A program made the position numbers and the translations under genes. Source: Glaciecola sp. 33A (GTDB taxonomy: Bacteria; Pseudomonadota; Gammaproteobacteria; Enterobacterales; Alteromonadaceae). From it: a DNA stretch of 64,000 nucleotides. Below, in pieces: positions 10,811-20,519 of this stretch (position 1 is its first letter; each line of letters starts with the position of its first letter). Where the stretch lies: contig NZ_PJAR01000040.1 in the NCBI RefSeq assembly GCF_002836745.1, positions 186,001-250,000 on the forward strand. The letters run 5' to 3'. The notes under the pieces were generated by a model, which had not been told where the DNA came from, did not search any database, and saw nothing but the letters and a program-made list of their open reading frames with translations.

Positions 10811-10833
10811 CATTTTTATATTTAGGTAAAACA

Positions 10834-12411
10834 ATGTCTGCAAACATACATAGTCAAAAAATCCTTATCCTTGATTTCGGATCTCAATACACTCAATTGA
10901 TCGCAAGACGTATCCGCGAAATCGGCGTTTATTGTGAGCTTTGGGCATGGGATGTGACAGAAGACCAAATACGTAACTTTGAACCAGACGGTATTATTTT
11001 ATCAGGCGGTCCAGAGTCTGTGACTGAAATGGGATCGCCACGTGCACCGCAATATGTTTTCAATGCAGGGGTGCCGGTATTGGGTATTTGCTATGGAATG
11101 CAAACCATGGCGCATCAGCTTGGTGGCAAGGTACTAGGTTCAGATGTGCGGGAATTTGGCTATGCGCAGGTTGAAGTGTTGTCAGGGGCAACAATTTTTG
11201 ATGGCATCATGGATGAGACAAACCACAACGGTAATGCCTTATTAGATGTTTGGATGAGTCATGGTGACAAAGTAAGTAAAATACCAGACAGCTTTACAAC
11301 TATTGCGCAAACACCCAGTTGTCCGCATGCAGCAATGGTTAACTTAAACAAGCAATTTTACGGTGTACAGTTTCACCCTGAAGTTACCCACACGAAACAA
11401 GGCTTAGAATTACTCAAAAGGTTTGCTTTTGATATTTGTAAACTCCACGCTTTGTGGACGCCAGCCTCTATTATTGAAGATGCAATTGAACGTATTAAAG
11501 AGAAAGTTGGCGACGACGAAGTCATTTTAGGCTTGTCGGGCGGCGTCGATTCATCAGTAACTGCAATGTTATTGCATCGTGCAATTGGCAAAAATCTCAC
11601 CTGTGTATTTGTAGACAACGGCTTGCTTAGACTCCACGAAGGCGAGCAAGTCATGGATATGTTTGGTGACAAGTTCGGACTCAATATTATTAAAGTCGAC
11701 GCTGAAGCTCGCTTCTTAGATGCACTTGCTGGTGTTGCAGAGCCCGAAGCTAAGCGTAAAGTGATTGGTGGCGAATTTGTTAAAGTATTTGATGAACAAT
11801 CACATAAGCTAGACAATGCACTTTGGTTAGGTCAGGGCACTATTTATCCTGACGTGATTGAATCTGCAGGCTCTGCCACAGGTAAAGCGCACGTAATTAA
11901 ATCGCATCATAACGTGGGTGGTTTGCCTGCCGACATGAAAATGGGCTTAGTTGAACCGCTACGTGAATTGTTCAAAGATGAAGTTCGTAAAATAGGCTTA
12001 GAGTTGGGTTTACCTTACGATATGTTATTTAGGCATCCCTTTCCAGGGCCAGGTTTAGGCGTGCGGATACTAGGCGAAGTCAAAAAAGAGTATTGCGACT
12101 TATTGCGCCGAGCGGATGCTATTTTTATTGAAGAATTGCATTCAGCTGACTTATATCAAAAAGTGAGTCAGGCATTTACTGTTTTTCTGCCGGTAAAATC
12201 GGTTGGTGTCATGGGTGACATGCGCAAATATGATTGGGTTGTGTCATTAAGAGCTGTTGAGACAATTGATTTCATGACAGCCCATTGGGCTCATCTGCCT
12301 TATGATTTTCTAGGTAAGGTGTCGAACCGTATTATTAATGAAGTCGATGGTATTTCTAGGGTTGTGTACGATATTTCGGGTAAACCACCAGCCACTATTG
12401 AATGGGAATAG
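10834..12411 (+). CDS. guaA: GMP synthase (glutamine-hydrolysing)
   Basis: Converts XMP to GMP using ATP and ammonia from glutamine. The 525-residue protein has the usual three parts. The class I glutamine amidotransferase domain carries the nucleophile Cys86 in GICYGMQ, with the His/Glu pair in VQFHPEVTH. The ATP pyrophosphatase domain has the P-loop SGGVDSS near 235. The C-terminal dimerisation domain ends in the conserved KPPATIEWE. The length equals that of E. coli GuaA. It is the second gene of the guaBA operon. Confidence 0.98.
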   Translation: MSANIHSQKILILDFGSQYTQLIARRIREIGVYCELWAWDVTEDQIRNFEPDGIILSGGPESVTEMGSPRAPQYVFNAGVPVLGICYGMQTMAHQLGGKVLGSDVREFGYAQVEVLSGATIFDGIMDETNHNGNALLDVWMSHGDKVSKIPDSFTTIAQTPSCPHAAMVNLNKQFYGVQFHPEVTHTKQGLELLKRFAFDICKLHALWTPASIIEDAIERIKEKVGDDEVILGLSGGVDSSVTAMLLHRAIGKNLTCVFVDNGLLRLHEGEQVMDMFGDKFGLNIIKVDAEARFLDALAGVAEPEAKRKVIGGEFVKVFDEQSHKLDNALWLGQGTIYPDVIESAGSATGKAHVIKSHHNVGGLPADMKMGLVEPLRELFKDEVRKIGLELGLPYDMLFRHPFPGPGLGVRILGEVKKEYCDLLRRADAIFIEELHSADLYQKVSQAFTVFLPVKSVGVMGDMRKYDWVVSLRAVETIDFMTAHWAHLPYDFLGKVSNRIINEVDGISRVVYDISGKPPATIEWE

Positions 12412-12505
12412 ATTATTTCTAATAGTAATTGAGTTTATTTAAGCGCGTTTAACCTCCCTTAACCTCACCTCACTTAACCCTTTTTCGAATTCTCTCGCGT
12501 TAGTT

Positions 12506-12530
12506 CAATGACAGCGTATAAATGTCATTG
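12506..12530. repeat. Inverted repeat before a small ORF
   Basis: CAATGACA (12506-12513) and TGTCATTG (12523-12530) form a perfect 8-bp inverted repeat with a 9-base centre, GCGTATAAA. It sits about 18 bases upstream of a small ORF and just before its ribosome binding site. It could be a regulator operator or an mRNA hairpin in the 5' leader. No T-run follows, so it is not a standard terminator. Confidence 0.5.
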
Positions 12531-12547
12531 CAAACGGGAGAGTTCTT

Positions 12548-12760
12548 ATGCCGACATTAAAAAGTAATACCACAGTAAATAGCCATGACCATTCTGCTAT
12601 TACCGGCGCTAAAAACCAAGTTATCCACACATCTCTTCATTTAAATTCGTCAGTAGGCTTCAATGCCTTTTCAATCAATAGTGCAATTGGACGTTTAATA
12701 GGTATACCTAGGTTAGTTGCTGCTGTTGCTTTAGGTGGCGCAGTTAAGAGTAAACAATGA
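12548..12760 (+). CDS. Small unrecognised protein, 70 residues
   Basis: I do not recognise this small protein. Translation is plausible: GGGAGAG lies 6-12 bases before the ATG. The N-terminal half is polar (Asn, Ser, His and Thr rich), and the C-terminal third is a hydrophobic or amphipathic stretch, IGRLIGIPRLVAAVALGGAV, followed by KSKQ. The layout resembles small membrane-active or membrane-anchored peptides, but that is a guess. A second small frame overlaps its 3' end in the +1 phase, so a frameshifted longer gene is an alternative. Confidence 0.45.
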   Translation: MPTLKSNTTVNSHDHSAITGAKNQVIHTSLHLNSSVGFNAFSINSAIGRLIGIPRLVAAVALGGAVKSKQ

Positions 12761-12944
12761 CGGATGGACATTAGCAACTTGCCAAAACCAGTTAGTCCAA
12801 ATTAGTGACGAACGACTGGATATGCTGAAAGACATGCAGAGAGTCGACATGGATTTGATTGTCGGCGATTCAGTGACTATTTTATTTACTATGGATGGAC
12901 GAATTATACAAATAGTAAAATTGCCAGCGCCTTTAAGATGCTAG
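12735..12944 (+). CDS. Possible small ORF overlapping the previous one
   Basis: A 69-codon frame beginning with GTG immediately after an in-frame TAG. It overlaps the end of the 70-residue ORF by 26 bases. The product is polar with a beta-strand-like C-terminal half (DLIVGDSVTILFTMDGRII). I recognise no family. There is no strong ribosome binding site, so translation would depend on coupling to, or a frameshift from, the upstream ORF. It may be the remnant of a longer gene. Confidence 0.3.
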   Translation: MAQLRVNNDGWTLATCQNQLVQISDERLDMLKDMQRVDMDLIVGDSVTILFTMDGRIIQIVKLPAPLRC

Positions 12945-13000
12945 GGTTAAAAGAAGGATGTAAATTAGACGTTTAATAATGTTATTGATACACTTTACAT

Positions 13001-13099
13001 AGCTTACATAGCTTACATAGCTTACATAGCTTACACAGCTTACACAGCTTACACAGCTTACACAGCTTACACAGCTTACATAGCTTACACAGCTTACAT
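13001..13099. repeat. 9-bp minisatellite, 11 copies
   Basis: Eleven uninterrupted tandem copies of AGCTTACAY (99 bases), where Y is T in copies 1-3, 9 and 11 and C in the others; a partial copy (TTTACAT) precedes the array. The unit is a multiple of three but I found no convincing coding frame through it: the other two phases read TAG or Ala-Tyr repeats without a start. It lies between a small ORF and the binding-protein gene, within about 80 bases of the latter's start. Confidence 0.95.
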
Positions 13100-13179
13100 A
13101 GCCGCGTGAACTGATACTATTAACAACGTTGTCTTTAAACTAATGTGCATATAAATACATTACTTTGACGGAGAAAAAT

Positions 13180-13908
13180 TTGGCGAAAAATATTATATTG
13201 GTAATACTAATGCTACTTTCCACTAAGTCGCTTTATGCCGAAGACGCGTTAACAATAAACGTTGGTGTGAGTGAGTTTAAGCCTTATAGCAGCATTGATC
13301 CAAACACTGGGCAATGCGTTGGAAGCGGTTTTGATCTCACTAGACAATTACTAGAGCCATATAATATAAAAATAAAGACGTCTTGTGCAGCTCCAGCCAG
13401 AATATACCGTTCATTGTCAAGTGGGACCGTTGACCTATCACTCAATATTAAGTCTACTTTGGCAATTCAAGATAAAGTGACGTTCACAACTATTCCATTT
13501 GACGCTCTTATTTTAAATTTCTACGCTAATTCTGACAACAGGAATGGTAACAATAAAATCGCTTCGATTAGAGGGTATGATTACAATGGATTCCGAGATA
13601 GTCTAAGCCAACAAGGGTTTGAATTTGTAGATGTAGCAAATGCGGAAGATGCTGTCCGACTATTTGCGAACAAAAGAACTGGCTATTTATTGTCATATGC
13701 GGCTCCATTTAAATATTATATTGAAAATGAAAAAAGCCAACTTGAGTTACTTATTCTGACTAATGCAATCACTGAGTTATTACTCGCGATCCCTACTCAC
13801 TATGCGATTAGTAAAGCGTCTCCTCATCATGACGTCCTTGTAAACGTATTCAAAGAACTAGACAAGGCAACAACCGATCAGAAATATCATGTCGATGCAT
13901 TTAAGTGA
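13180..13908 (+). CDS. Periplasmic solute-binding-like protein (SBP_bac_3 type)
   Basis: An exported protein of about 242 residues resembling the type-3 periplasmic amino-acid-binding fold, with pieces such as INVGVSEFKPYSS, GSGFDLTRQLLE and LSSGTVDLSL in the expected order. A signal peptide (NIILVILMLLSTKSLYA) precedes it. The TTG at 13180 is chosen because GGAG lies 6 bases upstream; a TTG at 13165 has no such site. Two cysteines near residues 42 and 62 could form a disulfide. There is no permease or ATPase gene nearby, so it may be an orphan receptor or sensor-like protein rather than a transporter part. The ligand is unknown. Confidence 0.7.
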   Translation: MAKNIILVILMLLSTKSLYAEDALTINVGVSEFKPYSSIDPNTGQCVGSGFDLTRQLLEPYNIKIKTSCAAPARIYRSLSSGTVDLSLNIKSTLAIQDKVTFTTIPFDALILNFYANSDNRNGNNKIASIRGYDYNGFRDSLSQQGFEFVDVANAEDAVRLFANKRTGYLLSYAAPFKYYIENEKSQLELLILTNAITELLLAIPTHYAISKASPHHDVLVNVFKELDKATTDQKYHVDAFK

Positions 13909-14031
13909 GCCAATCTCTTGAATCTAATGCTGAAGACGTGCCCTCTGGGTTAATCCGTACAAGCCTTATTATTCAAATATTCTGTTAAGAATTGCAGTCG
14001 GGTGACTAAGCACGTTGCGCCTAGCTGTATA

Positions 14032-16014
14032 CTAATGAAGGCCATTAATAAAAGCGTCACACGCACTCGTAAACTCAGCTAATTCAACTTCAGATTGCAA
14101 TGTACAGGTTGCCAGATAACCCCGATCATCATTCTTTTTACCGACTAATTTTGGGCTCTTATCGTTGGCACCTAAATTCATGTACTTATTAATAGTTTTA
14201 CCTTCGTTGATGAGTTCGAAGTTATAAGGTGAAGTGCCTGTGGTAAATTTTTGCCAAAAGTCGCTATAGCTGTCAGAGGCATTATTTTTTAGATCATATA
14301 GTTTGGATATTGAATAAACCCCATCTTCATATATGTTTGGTCTGAAGCTTATGTAACCGACGACTAGTTTATCTGTATTCTCAGGTGAAATTTCAACAGC
14401 AACGTAAAAGTTACTGTCTTCAGATAACTTCATCTTCTTCATGGTGCCTGAAAATGCACCAACATCAAATTCCACCCTATCCTCGGATACCTCTAATTTT
14501 GCATCTTGTAAAAATGTCGGGATCATTTCTTTTGGTAATTGCAGAAATTCTTTCCACTCGCCTAATTTTGCCGTATACGAAAGCATTATTCTGTGAAGAT
14601 TTACTCTATAATTCTTTTTTTGCATCTCTAGCGAACTTGTCGGGGCTGAAATAAAGTCACAAACAATGCCTTGAGGCATTGGTAAACAATAAATCATTAT
14701 GCCCCGGTCAGTATATTGATCATGCCAAGCAGCGACTTGCCAGAGCCTACCATAATTATCTGTATAATTATCTTCATAAACTGGCTCACCATAGGACATA
14801 ATGTAGACTGGAGTAGCCGCAATCGTCATATTCCATTTTATTGATGTCAGAAAGGTATCTAAAATGTTTTTCTTATTTTTAATGAATGCTTGTAAACCAA
14901 TGTCGGCTGGTTTCTCCATGAAGAATTGATAGCCTCCTATCATTTTGTCACTTGATGAAAACCACATGGATTGTTTATTATCAATTTTGACTTCTTTTTG
15001 TTCACCAGGCTCGAAAAGAAGCCATTCACCATTACCATTGATATCAATAATTGAAAAGTTTTCGCTATTAGATTGATTCATCAAATATTTTTGAATATTT
15101 TCGTGCTTAGGAAAAATATCGGTTGCATACTTTGCAACAAACGCTGTCCTGCCTGATTCGAATCTGTCGTAGAAACTTTTTTCGGCGATTTTTCTTAAAG
15201 CCATTATGTCTGCGGGGAGGTCGGCTTGGAAATTCCATGAGTATATCAATGTTTTAGTGGATTCAACTTCACCCATCTGGCTTTCGAAAAATTCAGCTCG
15301 CTCAGATGAAAATGCCATGAACTCTTTGATCGGAAAAGCATAATTTAAATTTTCACTGCTGGACTTCATGGTCACGATACCAACAACTTCACCGGCGAGG
15401 TTGAGCAAGGGACCACCGCTGTTTCCGGGTGATGCTGCAGCTGAAAAGCGAATGTTTTTCCATTCGCCGTCAATAGGTTCATAAGTAAAAGAGGTTAGGG
15501 TGCCTTTTCTAAATATGACGCCTTCGCCATGTGCATTGCCCGCGGCATATATCACATCGCCTTCTTCATAAGCGTCAGCTATCTTAAACTCATGATATGC
15601 AGAGGTATCCCCAGCAACTGAAAACTGAATTAGGTCGCGGTAGTTTGAATACTTTTCAACATTGGTGATTTTGAAAATATTGCCTTTACTGTCACGCACA
15701 GCGAAATTGTCGGATAGCTGAGACTTGTAACCGATATTGAATACATGAGCGGCTGATACAAAGGTGTTGTCTTGGAGCAGAAATGCGGTCCCTAAACTGT
15801 GGTATTTATCATTTCTCAAATGAAATGGGATAAGCTTGTGCGGAAATTCTTCTTTGTAAACTGTATTATCTTCGAGCTTTAACGTCACAACTTCAAAGAT
15901 GCCATTCTTATATTTTTTTATTTGAGAAGATGAGTACTCCTCTTTTGCAACTGCGGCAAAAGAAAAAGAGATAACTAAAGCTAAACTGATCAATAGATTC
16001 GATATGTTTCGCAT
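14032..16014 (-). CDS. Secreted trypsin-like serine protease with unknown C-terminal region
   Basis: A 660-residue exported protein. The signal peptide is about residues 1-23 (ending AVA). A trypsin-like (S1/DegP-type) domain follows with an apparent complete triad: His90 in VSAAHVF, Asp127 in NYRDLIQF and Ser199 in SPGNSGGPLL. Residues about 245-660 have no domain I can name; there is no PDZ motif, which separates it from DegP/DegS. It is monocistronic, facing the binding-protein gene. The protease call is secure from the motifs; the substrate and the role of the 400-residue C-terminal part are unknown. Confidence 0.85.
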   Translation of the reverse strand: MRNISNLLISLALVISFSFAAVAKEEYSSSQIKKYKNGIFEVVTLKLEDNTVYKEEFPHKLIPFHLRNDKYHSLGTAFLLQDNTFVSAAHVFNIGYKSQLSDNFAVRDSKGNIFKITNVEKYSNYRDLIQFSVAGDTSAYHEFKIADAYEEGDVIYAAGNAHGEGVIFRKGTLTSFTYEPIDGEWKNIRFSAAASPGNSGGPLLNLAGEVVGIVTMKSSSENLNYAFPIKEFMAFSSERAEFFESQMGEVESTKTLIYSWNFQADLPADIMALRKIAEKSFYDRFESGRTAFVAKYATDIFPKHENIQKYLMNQSNSENFSIIDINGNGEWLLFEPGEQKEVKIDNKQSMWFSSSDKMIGGYQFFMEKPADIGLQAFIKNKKNILDTFLTSIKWNMTIAATPVYIMSYGEPVYEDNYTDNYGRLWQVAAWHDQYTDRGIMIYCLPMPQGIVCDFISAPTSSLEMQKKNYRVNLHRIMLSYTAKLGEWKEFLQLPKEMIPTFLQDAKLEVSEDRVEFDVGAFSGTMKKMKLSEDSNFYVAVEISPENTDKLVVGYISFRPNIYEDGVYSISKLYDLKNNASDSYSDFWQKFTTGTSPYNFELINEGKTINKYMNLGANDKSPKLVGKKNDDRGYLATCTLQSEVELAEFTSACDAFINGLH

Positions 16015-16265
16015 TGACTGTCCTTACGACTTATAAAACTTGAAAATCATCCTGCCAACGTCCTTGACCTTGCGGATATAAATACGGCTCAGTAGACTCC
16101 CTTTGCATTGGTCAGCTAAGTCCGAAATACCAGTGTACCTCCTGTTAGACTATTTTACTCTTCAATTTTTTGGGTACTGAATTTAATCAGTGATCGTGTC
16201 CAAGATGCAGTGCCAGTATATCCGCCATCAACATTAGTGACCAAACAGTGTGAATATATTGGGTT

Positions 16266-16832
16266 CTATAAAGCTAAGCCATTGTTGTTATCACGACTGT
16301 TTTTAATTAGTTCATTACTTGCGGCGTAGTCACTTTTAGCCATACGGTCATATAACACCACGTTAGCTGTGGCTGCTAAGTTCATGCTGTTGCGAGTAGG
16401 AATATAAACAACATGATCGCAGGCAGCAACGATGTGTTCAGGCACCGACGCGTCTTCGGGTCCAAAGATATAAAATGCACTTACCGGATGCACAAATTCG
16501 GGAAGTGGAATAGCGCCCTCGACCAACTCAATAACCACTTTGCTAGCACCCTTTGGAGCGATGGTTAATAGGTCATCAACACCGATGGTAGGAATAATAT
16601 GTCGCATCCGTTTAGTGTCAGCATTAAAGTCTTTAGCGTAGCCAAATCGCTGTCCTGTGTAGAAAACAGCACTGGCACCATAGCACCCGCAAGCACGCAG
16701 AATAGAAGCGACATTTGCAGCCGACTTGGGGTTTACCAAGCCTATGCTCACTAAGCCATGTCCGGCCCAGCGTTTAAACTCGGTCTTGGGTTGTTGTGGA
16801 TTGACGGTATCAACACTGTTTATATATTTCAT
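16266..16832 (-). CDS. SpoU/TrmH-type RNA 2'-O-methyltransferase
   Basis: A 188-residue SPOUT-class methyltransferase. The three family motifs are present: NPKSAANVASILRACGCYGA (about 38-57), IFGPEDASVPEHI near 122-134, and YIPTRNSMNLAATANVVLYD near 146-165, which form the knotted S-adenosylmethionine site. It lacks an N-terminal substrate-binding extension, so it is one of the short members. The target (tRNA or rRNA ribose) cannot be read from the sequence. It lies 42 bases downstream of pldA on the same strand. Confidence 0.9.
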   Translation of the reverse strand: MKYINSVDTVNPQQPKTEFKRWAGHGLVSIGLVNPKSAANVASILRACGCYGASAVFYTGQRFGYAKDFNADTKRMRHIIPTIGVDDLLTIAPKGASKVVIELVEGAIPLPEFVHPVSAFYIFGPEDASVPEHIVAACDHVVYIPTRNSMNLAATANVVLYDRMAKSDYAASNELIKNSRDNNNGLAL

Positions 16833-16874
16833 AAGTAATTTAATTGTCTTTGTAACGCGATGGAGATTAGTTAA

Positions 16875-17906
16875 CTAAAATAATTTCAATTGAATGCCGA
16901 AGCCAATTCGCTGTTGGTGTCTGTTGTAATCGATCAATGAGTCACCATAGCCGTTAAAGTATTGCAGCAGCCAATCATATCTATCGTTGATAGGGTAGGT
17001 CAGGTTAAGTTCTATACTGCCGCGGTTTTTATTGAACGACAGGTTATTACTTACCTTTGCGAGTAAATTCAATTTACCCATGTTAAAGCCGAATCCAAAC
17101 TCGGTGCGGCCGATAAAGTCGCTAATATCTGGATTGTCATCGCCAGTTGGATCCAGCTCAAATGTTTTTTGGTCTTCAGGCAATCGATACCAGGTTTTTA
17201 AGTAATAAAGTGAATTAACATCACTAAAAATGGCTGTTGCGTAAATGCGATTCCAACTTCTAGATTTTAAACCGCTTTGCCCATTTGATTGATGATTTAA
17301 ACCAACGTTAAATTGATTAAATCGATAGCCGAACAAATCCCAGTCAGTTTGCCATTGATAATATACTTCAGGTTCGTAGTTGTTTTCTCGAAACGGTTTT
17401 GATGTTTCATCGTTGAATACTTGCCAAAATGATACCAGCGTCATACCAAAGAAAACGCCACTTGCATCATCATCCATCAAGAGCAAGGGCATGTTCACAC
17501 TTATCTGATACTTCGCCTCAAAGTTGTCAATATTCTCATCAGTTAGACCATTAACACTGATCGGATTAGGCGATTTCACATGGGTAATAGGTAGTAGATA
17601 ATTTTGTCGATATTGCGAAATAGAGAATGGATTTACGTTAGACTCTTTAACACTTTTTTCGCGTTTATCTAAGATTGATTGAGTTGTTCGAATATCATCA
17701 TTAGCTTCTTCAACCACTTTCTTAACCGATTTAATTAAGGCTGATTCTACAATCGGTGGCGGTGTTGCTTGCCCTGGGGGCGCTGTCTTCTGCGCGGGTG
17801 GCGTTTCTTCTTGTGCTTGTGTTGGATGATCTTGGGCGGATGCTGAGCTTGAATAAACGAGCGCAAGAGCCCAAAAAGCGAGGAGGCATGCATTGACTGT
17901 TTTCAA
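16875..17906 (-). CDS. pldA: Outer membrane phospholipase A
   Basis: Outer membrane beta-barrel phospholipase (OMPLA) that hydrolyses phospholipids misplaced in the outer leaflet. The 343-residue precursor has a signal peptide (1-24, ending SASA). Catalytic residues are visible in LNHQSNGQ, His205 and Ser207, with Asn219 in SRSWNR at the same 14-residue spacing as His142/Asn156 of E. coli. The protein ends in Phe, as usual for barrels. Unusual is a proline/alanine/glutamine-rich stretch (about 28-51) and a charged helix before the barrel, making it longer than the E. coli enzyme. Confidence 0.93.
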   Translation of the reverse strand: MKTVNACLLAFWALALVYSSSASAQDHPTQAQEETPPAQKTAPPGQATPPPIVESALIKSVKKVVEEANDDIRTTQSILDKREKSVKESNVNPFSISQYRQNYLLPITHVKSPNPISVNGLTDENIDNFEAKYQISVNMPLLLMDDDASGVFFGMTLVSFWQVFNDETSKPFRENNYEPEVYYQWQTDWDLFGYRFNQFNVGLNHQSNGQSGLKSRSWNRIYATAIFSDVNSLYYLKTWYRLPEDQKTFELDPTGDDNPDISDFIGRTEFGFGFNMGKLNLLAKVSNNLSFNKNRGSIELNLTYPINDRYDWLLQYFNGYGDSLIDYNRHQQRIGFGIQLKLF

Positions 17907-17956
17907 ACCGATTCCTGTGTGCGGTATTATTTATGCAGATGATACACTGTAAGCGT

Positions 17957-18802
17957 TTAAAATTCGACTATTTGACCTTCACGAGCGCCAAAACAGATCA
18001 GATCCATTTCACCTACTTCTATTATCATTTTGCAATGCGCAATTATTTCGTCGATGTCATCATCAGTGCGCTCTGGGTCGTGGCTATAAAGCGCGAGCTG
18101 TTTGACTTCACAAGCCATTGCTAGTTTTACTGCTTCTTCGGCGACACTGTGTCCCCAACCTGATTTTGCGGGCATATCAGACACTAAATATTGAGCGTCA
18201 TGGATTAAAATATCAGCCCCTTTTGCAAACATAACGAAATCTAAAAAGTCAGTTTGTTTACGATAGGGAGGATAGAGTTCATTGTCAGTGATGTAAGCAA
18301 TTTTATGACCATTTTCTTTAATGGTATAGCAACTACCTCCGCCGGGATGGTTCATTTTTAACCTACTCACTAGGCCATTGCTTATGTACCATTTATCGTC
18401 ATTTTCTTGCACAGGACGAGGTATCACTTGTATCGAAGCAGCGAGATCATTTTTGTGCACCGGAAAATACGAACCTGTCATTTGATCTAGAACCGCTTCG
18501 GGTTCCTTTAAGTCAGTTAAACCCGGAGTAATCAGTATTTGGCGATTAGGTTGATAAATAGGAATGAAAAAAGGAAACCCCTGAATATGATCCCAGTGGT
18601 TATGGCTCAACAAGATATACACTGGTGTTTTTTTAGCAGCTAACCTTTTGCCAAGTTCACGTATGCCGGTGCCCGCATCTAACACAATGTCGGTGCCATC
18701 ATCAAGCTCGACATGCACACATGCGGTGTTACCACCGTAGCGCACGAATTCGGCGCCGGGTGTTGGTGTAGAGCCGCGAACTCCACAAAAAGTGATCTTC
18801 AT
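17957..18802 (-). CDS. MBL-fold metallo-hydrolase
   Basis: A 281-residue metallo-beta-lactamase-fold hydrolase. The metal motif SHNHWDH (His67, His69, Asp71, His72) and further conserved histidines (MNHPGGGS, HDAQY, GHS, YSHDPERTD) support two bound metal ions. The N-terminal KITFCGVRGSTPTPG pattern is found in a subgroup of MBL proteins with unknown or cyclic-nucleotide phosphodiesterase-like activity; the exact substrate is not known. It starts 7 bases after the proS stop and is probably cotranscribed with it. Confidence 0.88.
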   Translation of the reverse strand: MKITFCGVRGSTPTPGAEFVRYGGNTACVHVELDDGTDIVLDAGTGIRELGKRLAAKKTPVYILLSHNHWDHIQGFPFFIPIYQPNRQILITPGLTDLKEPEAVLDQMTGSYFPVHKNDLAASIQVIPRPVQENDDKWYISNGLVSRLKMNHPGGGSCYTIKENGHKIAYITDNELYPPYRKQTDFLDFVMFAKGADILIHDAQYLVSDMPAKSGWGHSVAEEAVKLAMACEVKQLALYSHDPERTDDDIDEIIAHCKMIIEVGEMDLICFGAREGQIVEF

Positions 18803-18809
18803 AAGTGCT

Positions 18810-20519
18810 TTAGCCTAAATTTTTGATGTACTCAAGAAGGTTATCAACCTCTAACAAGGTTTTTTCACCTGATTGTCTATTCTTTATTTCAATTTGTTGA
18901 TTATCTAGATTACGCTCGCCAATTACAACGCTGTAAGGTATGCCAATTAATTCCATATCATTAAACATAACACCTGGACGCTCTTTTCTGTCATCAAATA
19001 ATACGTCGATGCCGGCGTCACATAAGTCTTTATAGAGTTTTTCTGCGACTTCTTTGACGAGCGCAGATTTATGCATATTCATTGGAATGATCACGACACT
19101 AAAAGGAGCAATGCTCTGGGGCCAAATAATCCCAAACTTATCATTATGTTGCTCAATGGCTGCAGCTACAATACGCGTAATGCCGATACCATAACAGCCC
19201 ATTTGCAGTAAATCATGCTTGCCCGTTTCGGTCAGCACACCGCAATTCATGGCTTTAGAATATTTATCACCGAGCTGAAAGATATGTCCAACTTCAATGC
19301 CTTTGGTAATGGTTAACGTGCCTTTGCCATCGGGTGACGGGTCACCAACTACAACGTCACGAATATCCGCAACTGCGTAGGTCTTCACATCTCTTTGCCA
19401 ATTTGCACCAGTGAAATGCTGCGCTTCTGTATTAGCACCGCAGATGAAATCCGCGACTGTTTCTGCACTACGGTCAACAATCACCGGTATTGAGAGTTCA
19501 ACGGGGCCCAAAGAACCAAAACCACAGCCTAGTTTTGCTTTTACGGTGGCTTCGTTCGCCATTTGCAGTGGAGATGCTACAAGGGCTAATTTTTCGGCTT
19601 TAACTGTATTTAAGTTGTGATCGCCGCGCAACACTAGAGCGACAAATTCGTGCTCAGATTTTTCGTCCGCTTTTACAATTAACGTTTTGACAGTTTGTTT
19701 TACGTCGCACTCAAGTAGGGTTGCGATCGCTTGAATGGTTTTTGCATCAGGTGTGTCAACAAGGGTGAGATGTGCACAACCTTCTTTGGCCTCGCCTAAT
19801 GCTATTGCTTCGGCTAATTCGACGTTAGCTGCGTAGTCAGAGGCGTCGCTGTAAGCTATATCATCTTCACCAGAGTCGGCGAGCACATGAAATTCATGTG
19901 AAACAGCGCCGCCGATTGAACCTGAATCGGCAATGACCGGACGATAAGATAAGCCAATTCGTTCAAAAATATTGCAGTATGCTTGATGCATTTGCTGGTA
20001 AGTTTGATCTAAACTTTGGGCGTCAATATGAAAAGAATATGCATCTTTCATAATGAACTCCCTGCTGCGCATAATGCCGAATCTAGGGCGTACTTCGTCG
20101 CGAAATTTAGTTTGAATTTGATACAAATTTAACGGTAACTGTTTGTAGCTGCTAATGTCGTTTTTGACCAAACTAGTAACCACTTCTTCGTGCGTAGGGC
20201 CAAGCACGAAATCTCTATTGTGACGGTCTTTTATGCGCAATAATTCAGGACCATAGTCGTCCCAACGACCAGACTCCACCCATAAATCACCGGGCTGGAC
20301 TACGGGCATCGATATTTCGATAGCACCGGCTTTATTCATTTCGTCTCTCACAATGGCAGCGACTTTATTTAGCACTCTTAATCCAGTCGGTAGCCACGTA
20401 TATAAGCCTGATGCAAGTTTGCGAACCATTCCTGCGCGCAGCATAAGTTGGTGACTAATGACTTCAGCTTCAGCTGGTGTTTCTTTTTGAGTAGCAAGTA
20501 AATATTGTGAGGTGCGCAT
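18810..20519 (-). CDS. proS: Prolyl-tRNA synthetase
   Basis: Class II aminoacyl-tRNA synthetase charging tRNA-Pro. The 569-residue, bacterial-type enzyme contains motif 1 (near 35-70), motif 2 ([19 protein letters not shown] near 137-155), an inserted editing domain (about 225-400) that hydrolyses Ala-tRNA-Pro, motif 3 ([17 protein letters not shown] near 444-460) and the C-terminal anticodon-binding domain with [13 protein letters not shown]. Two tRNA-Pro genes lie 2.5-3 kb away. The gene starts a probable proS-MBL transcript. Confidence 0.98.
   Translation of the reverse strand: MRTSQYLLATQKETPAEAEVISHQLMLRAGMVRKLASGLYTWLPTGLRVLNKVAAIVRDEMNKAGAIEISMPVVQPGDLWVESGRWDDYGPELLRIKDRHNRDFVLGPTHEEVVTSLVKNDISSYKQLPLNLYQIQTKFRDEVRPRFGIMRSREFIMKDAYSFHIDAQSLDQTYQQMHQAYCNIFERIGLSYRPVIADSGSIGGAVSHEFHVLADSGEDDIAYSDASDYAANVELAEAIALGEAKEGCAHLTLVDTPDAKTIQAIATLLECDVKQTVKTLIVKADEKSEHEFVALVLRGDHNLNTVKAEKLALVASPLQMANEATVKAKLGCGFGSLGPVELSIPVIVDRSAETVADFICGANTEAQHFTGANWQRDVKTYAVADIRDVVVGDPSPDGKGTLTITKGIEVGHIFQLGDKYSKAMNCGVLTETGKHDLLQMGCYGIGITRIVAAAIEQHNDKFGIIWPQSIAPFSVVIIPMNMHKSALVKEVAEKLYKDLCDAGIDVLFDDRKERPGVMFNDMELIGIPYSVVIGERNLDNQQIEIKNRQSGEKTLLEVDNLLEYIKNLG

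Noticed and set aside
13001-13099. CRISPR array
   Set aside because: The repeats are 9 bp, directly adjacent and without spacers, and no cas genes are near.
12995-13100. Coding Ser-Leu-His/Thr repeat peptide through the 9-bp array
   Set aside because: No start codon with ribosome binding site leads into this phase, and the frame has no extension into a recognisable protein.
14385-14654. Plus-strand 89-codon frame inside the protease gene
   Set aside because: It is antisense to a well-supported protease gene and has no independent support.
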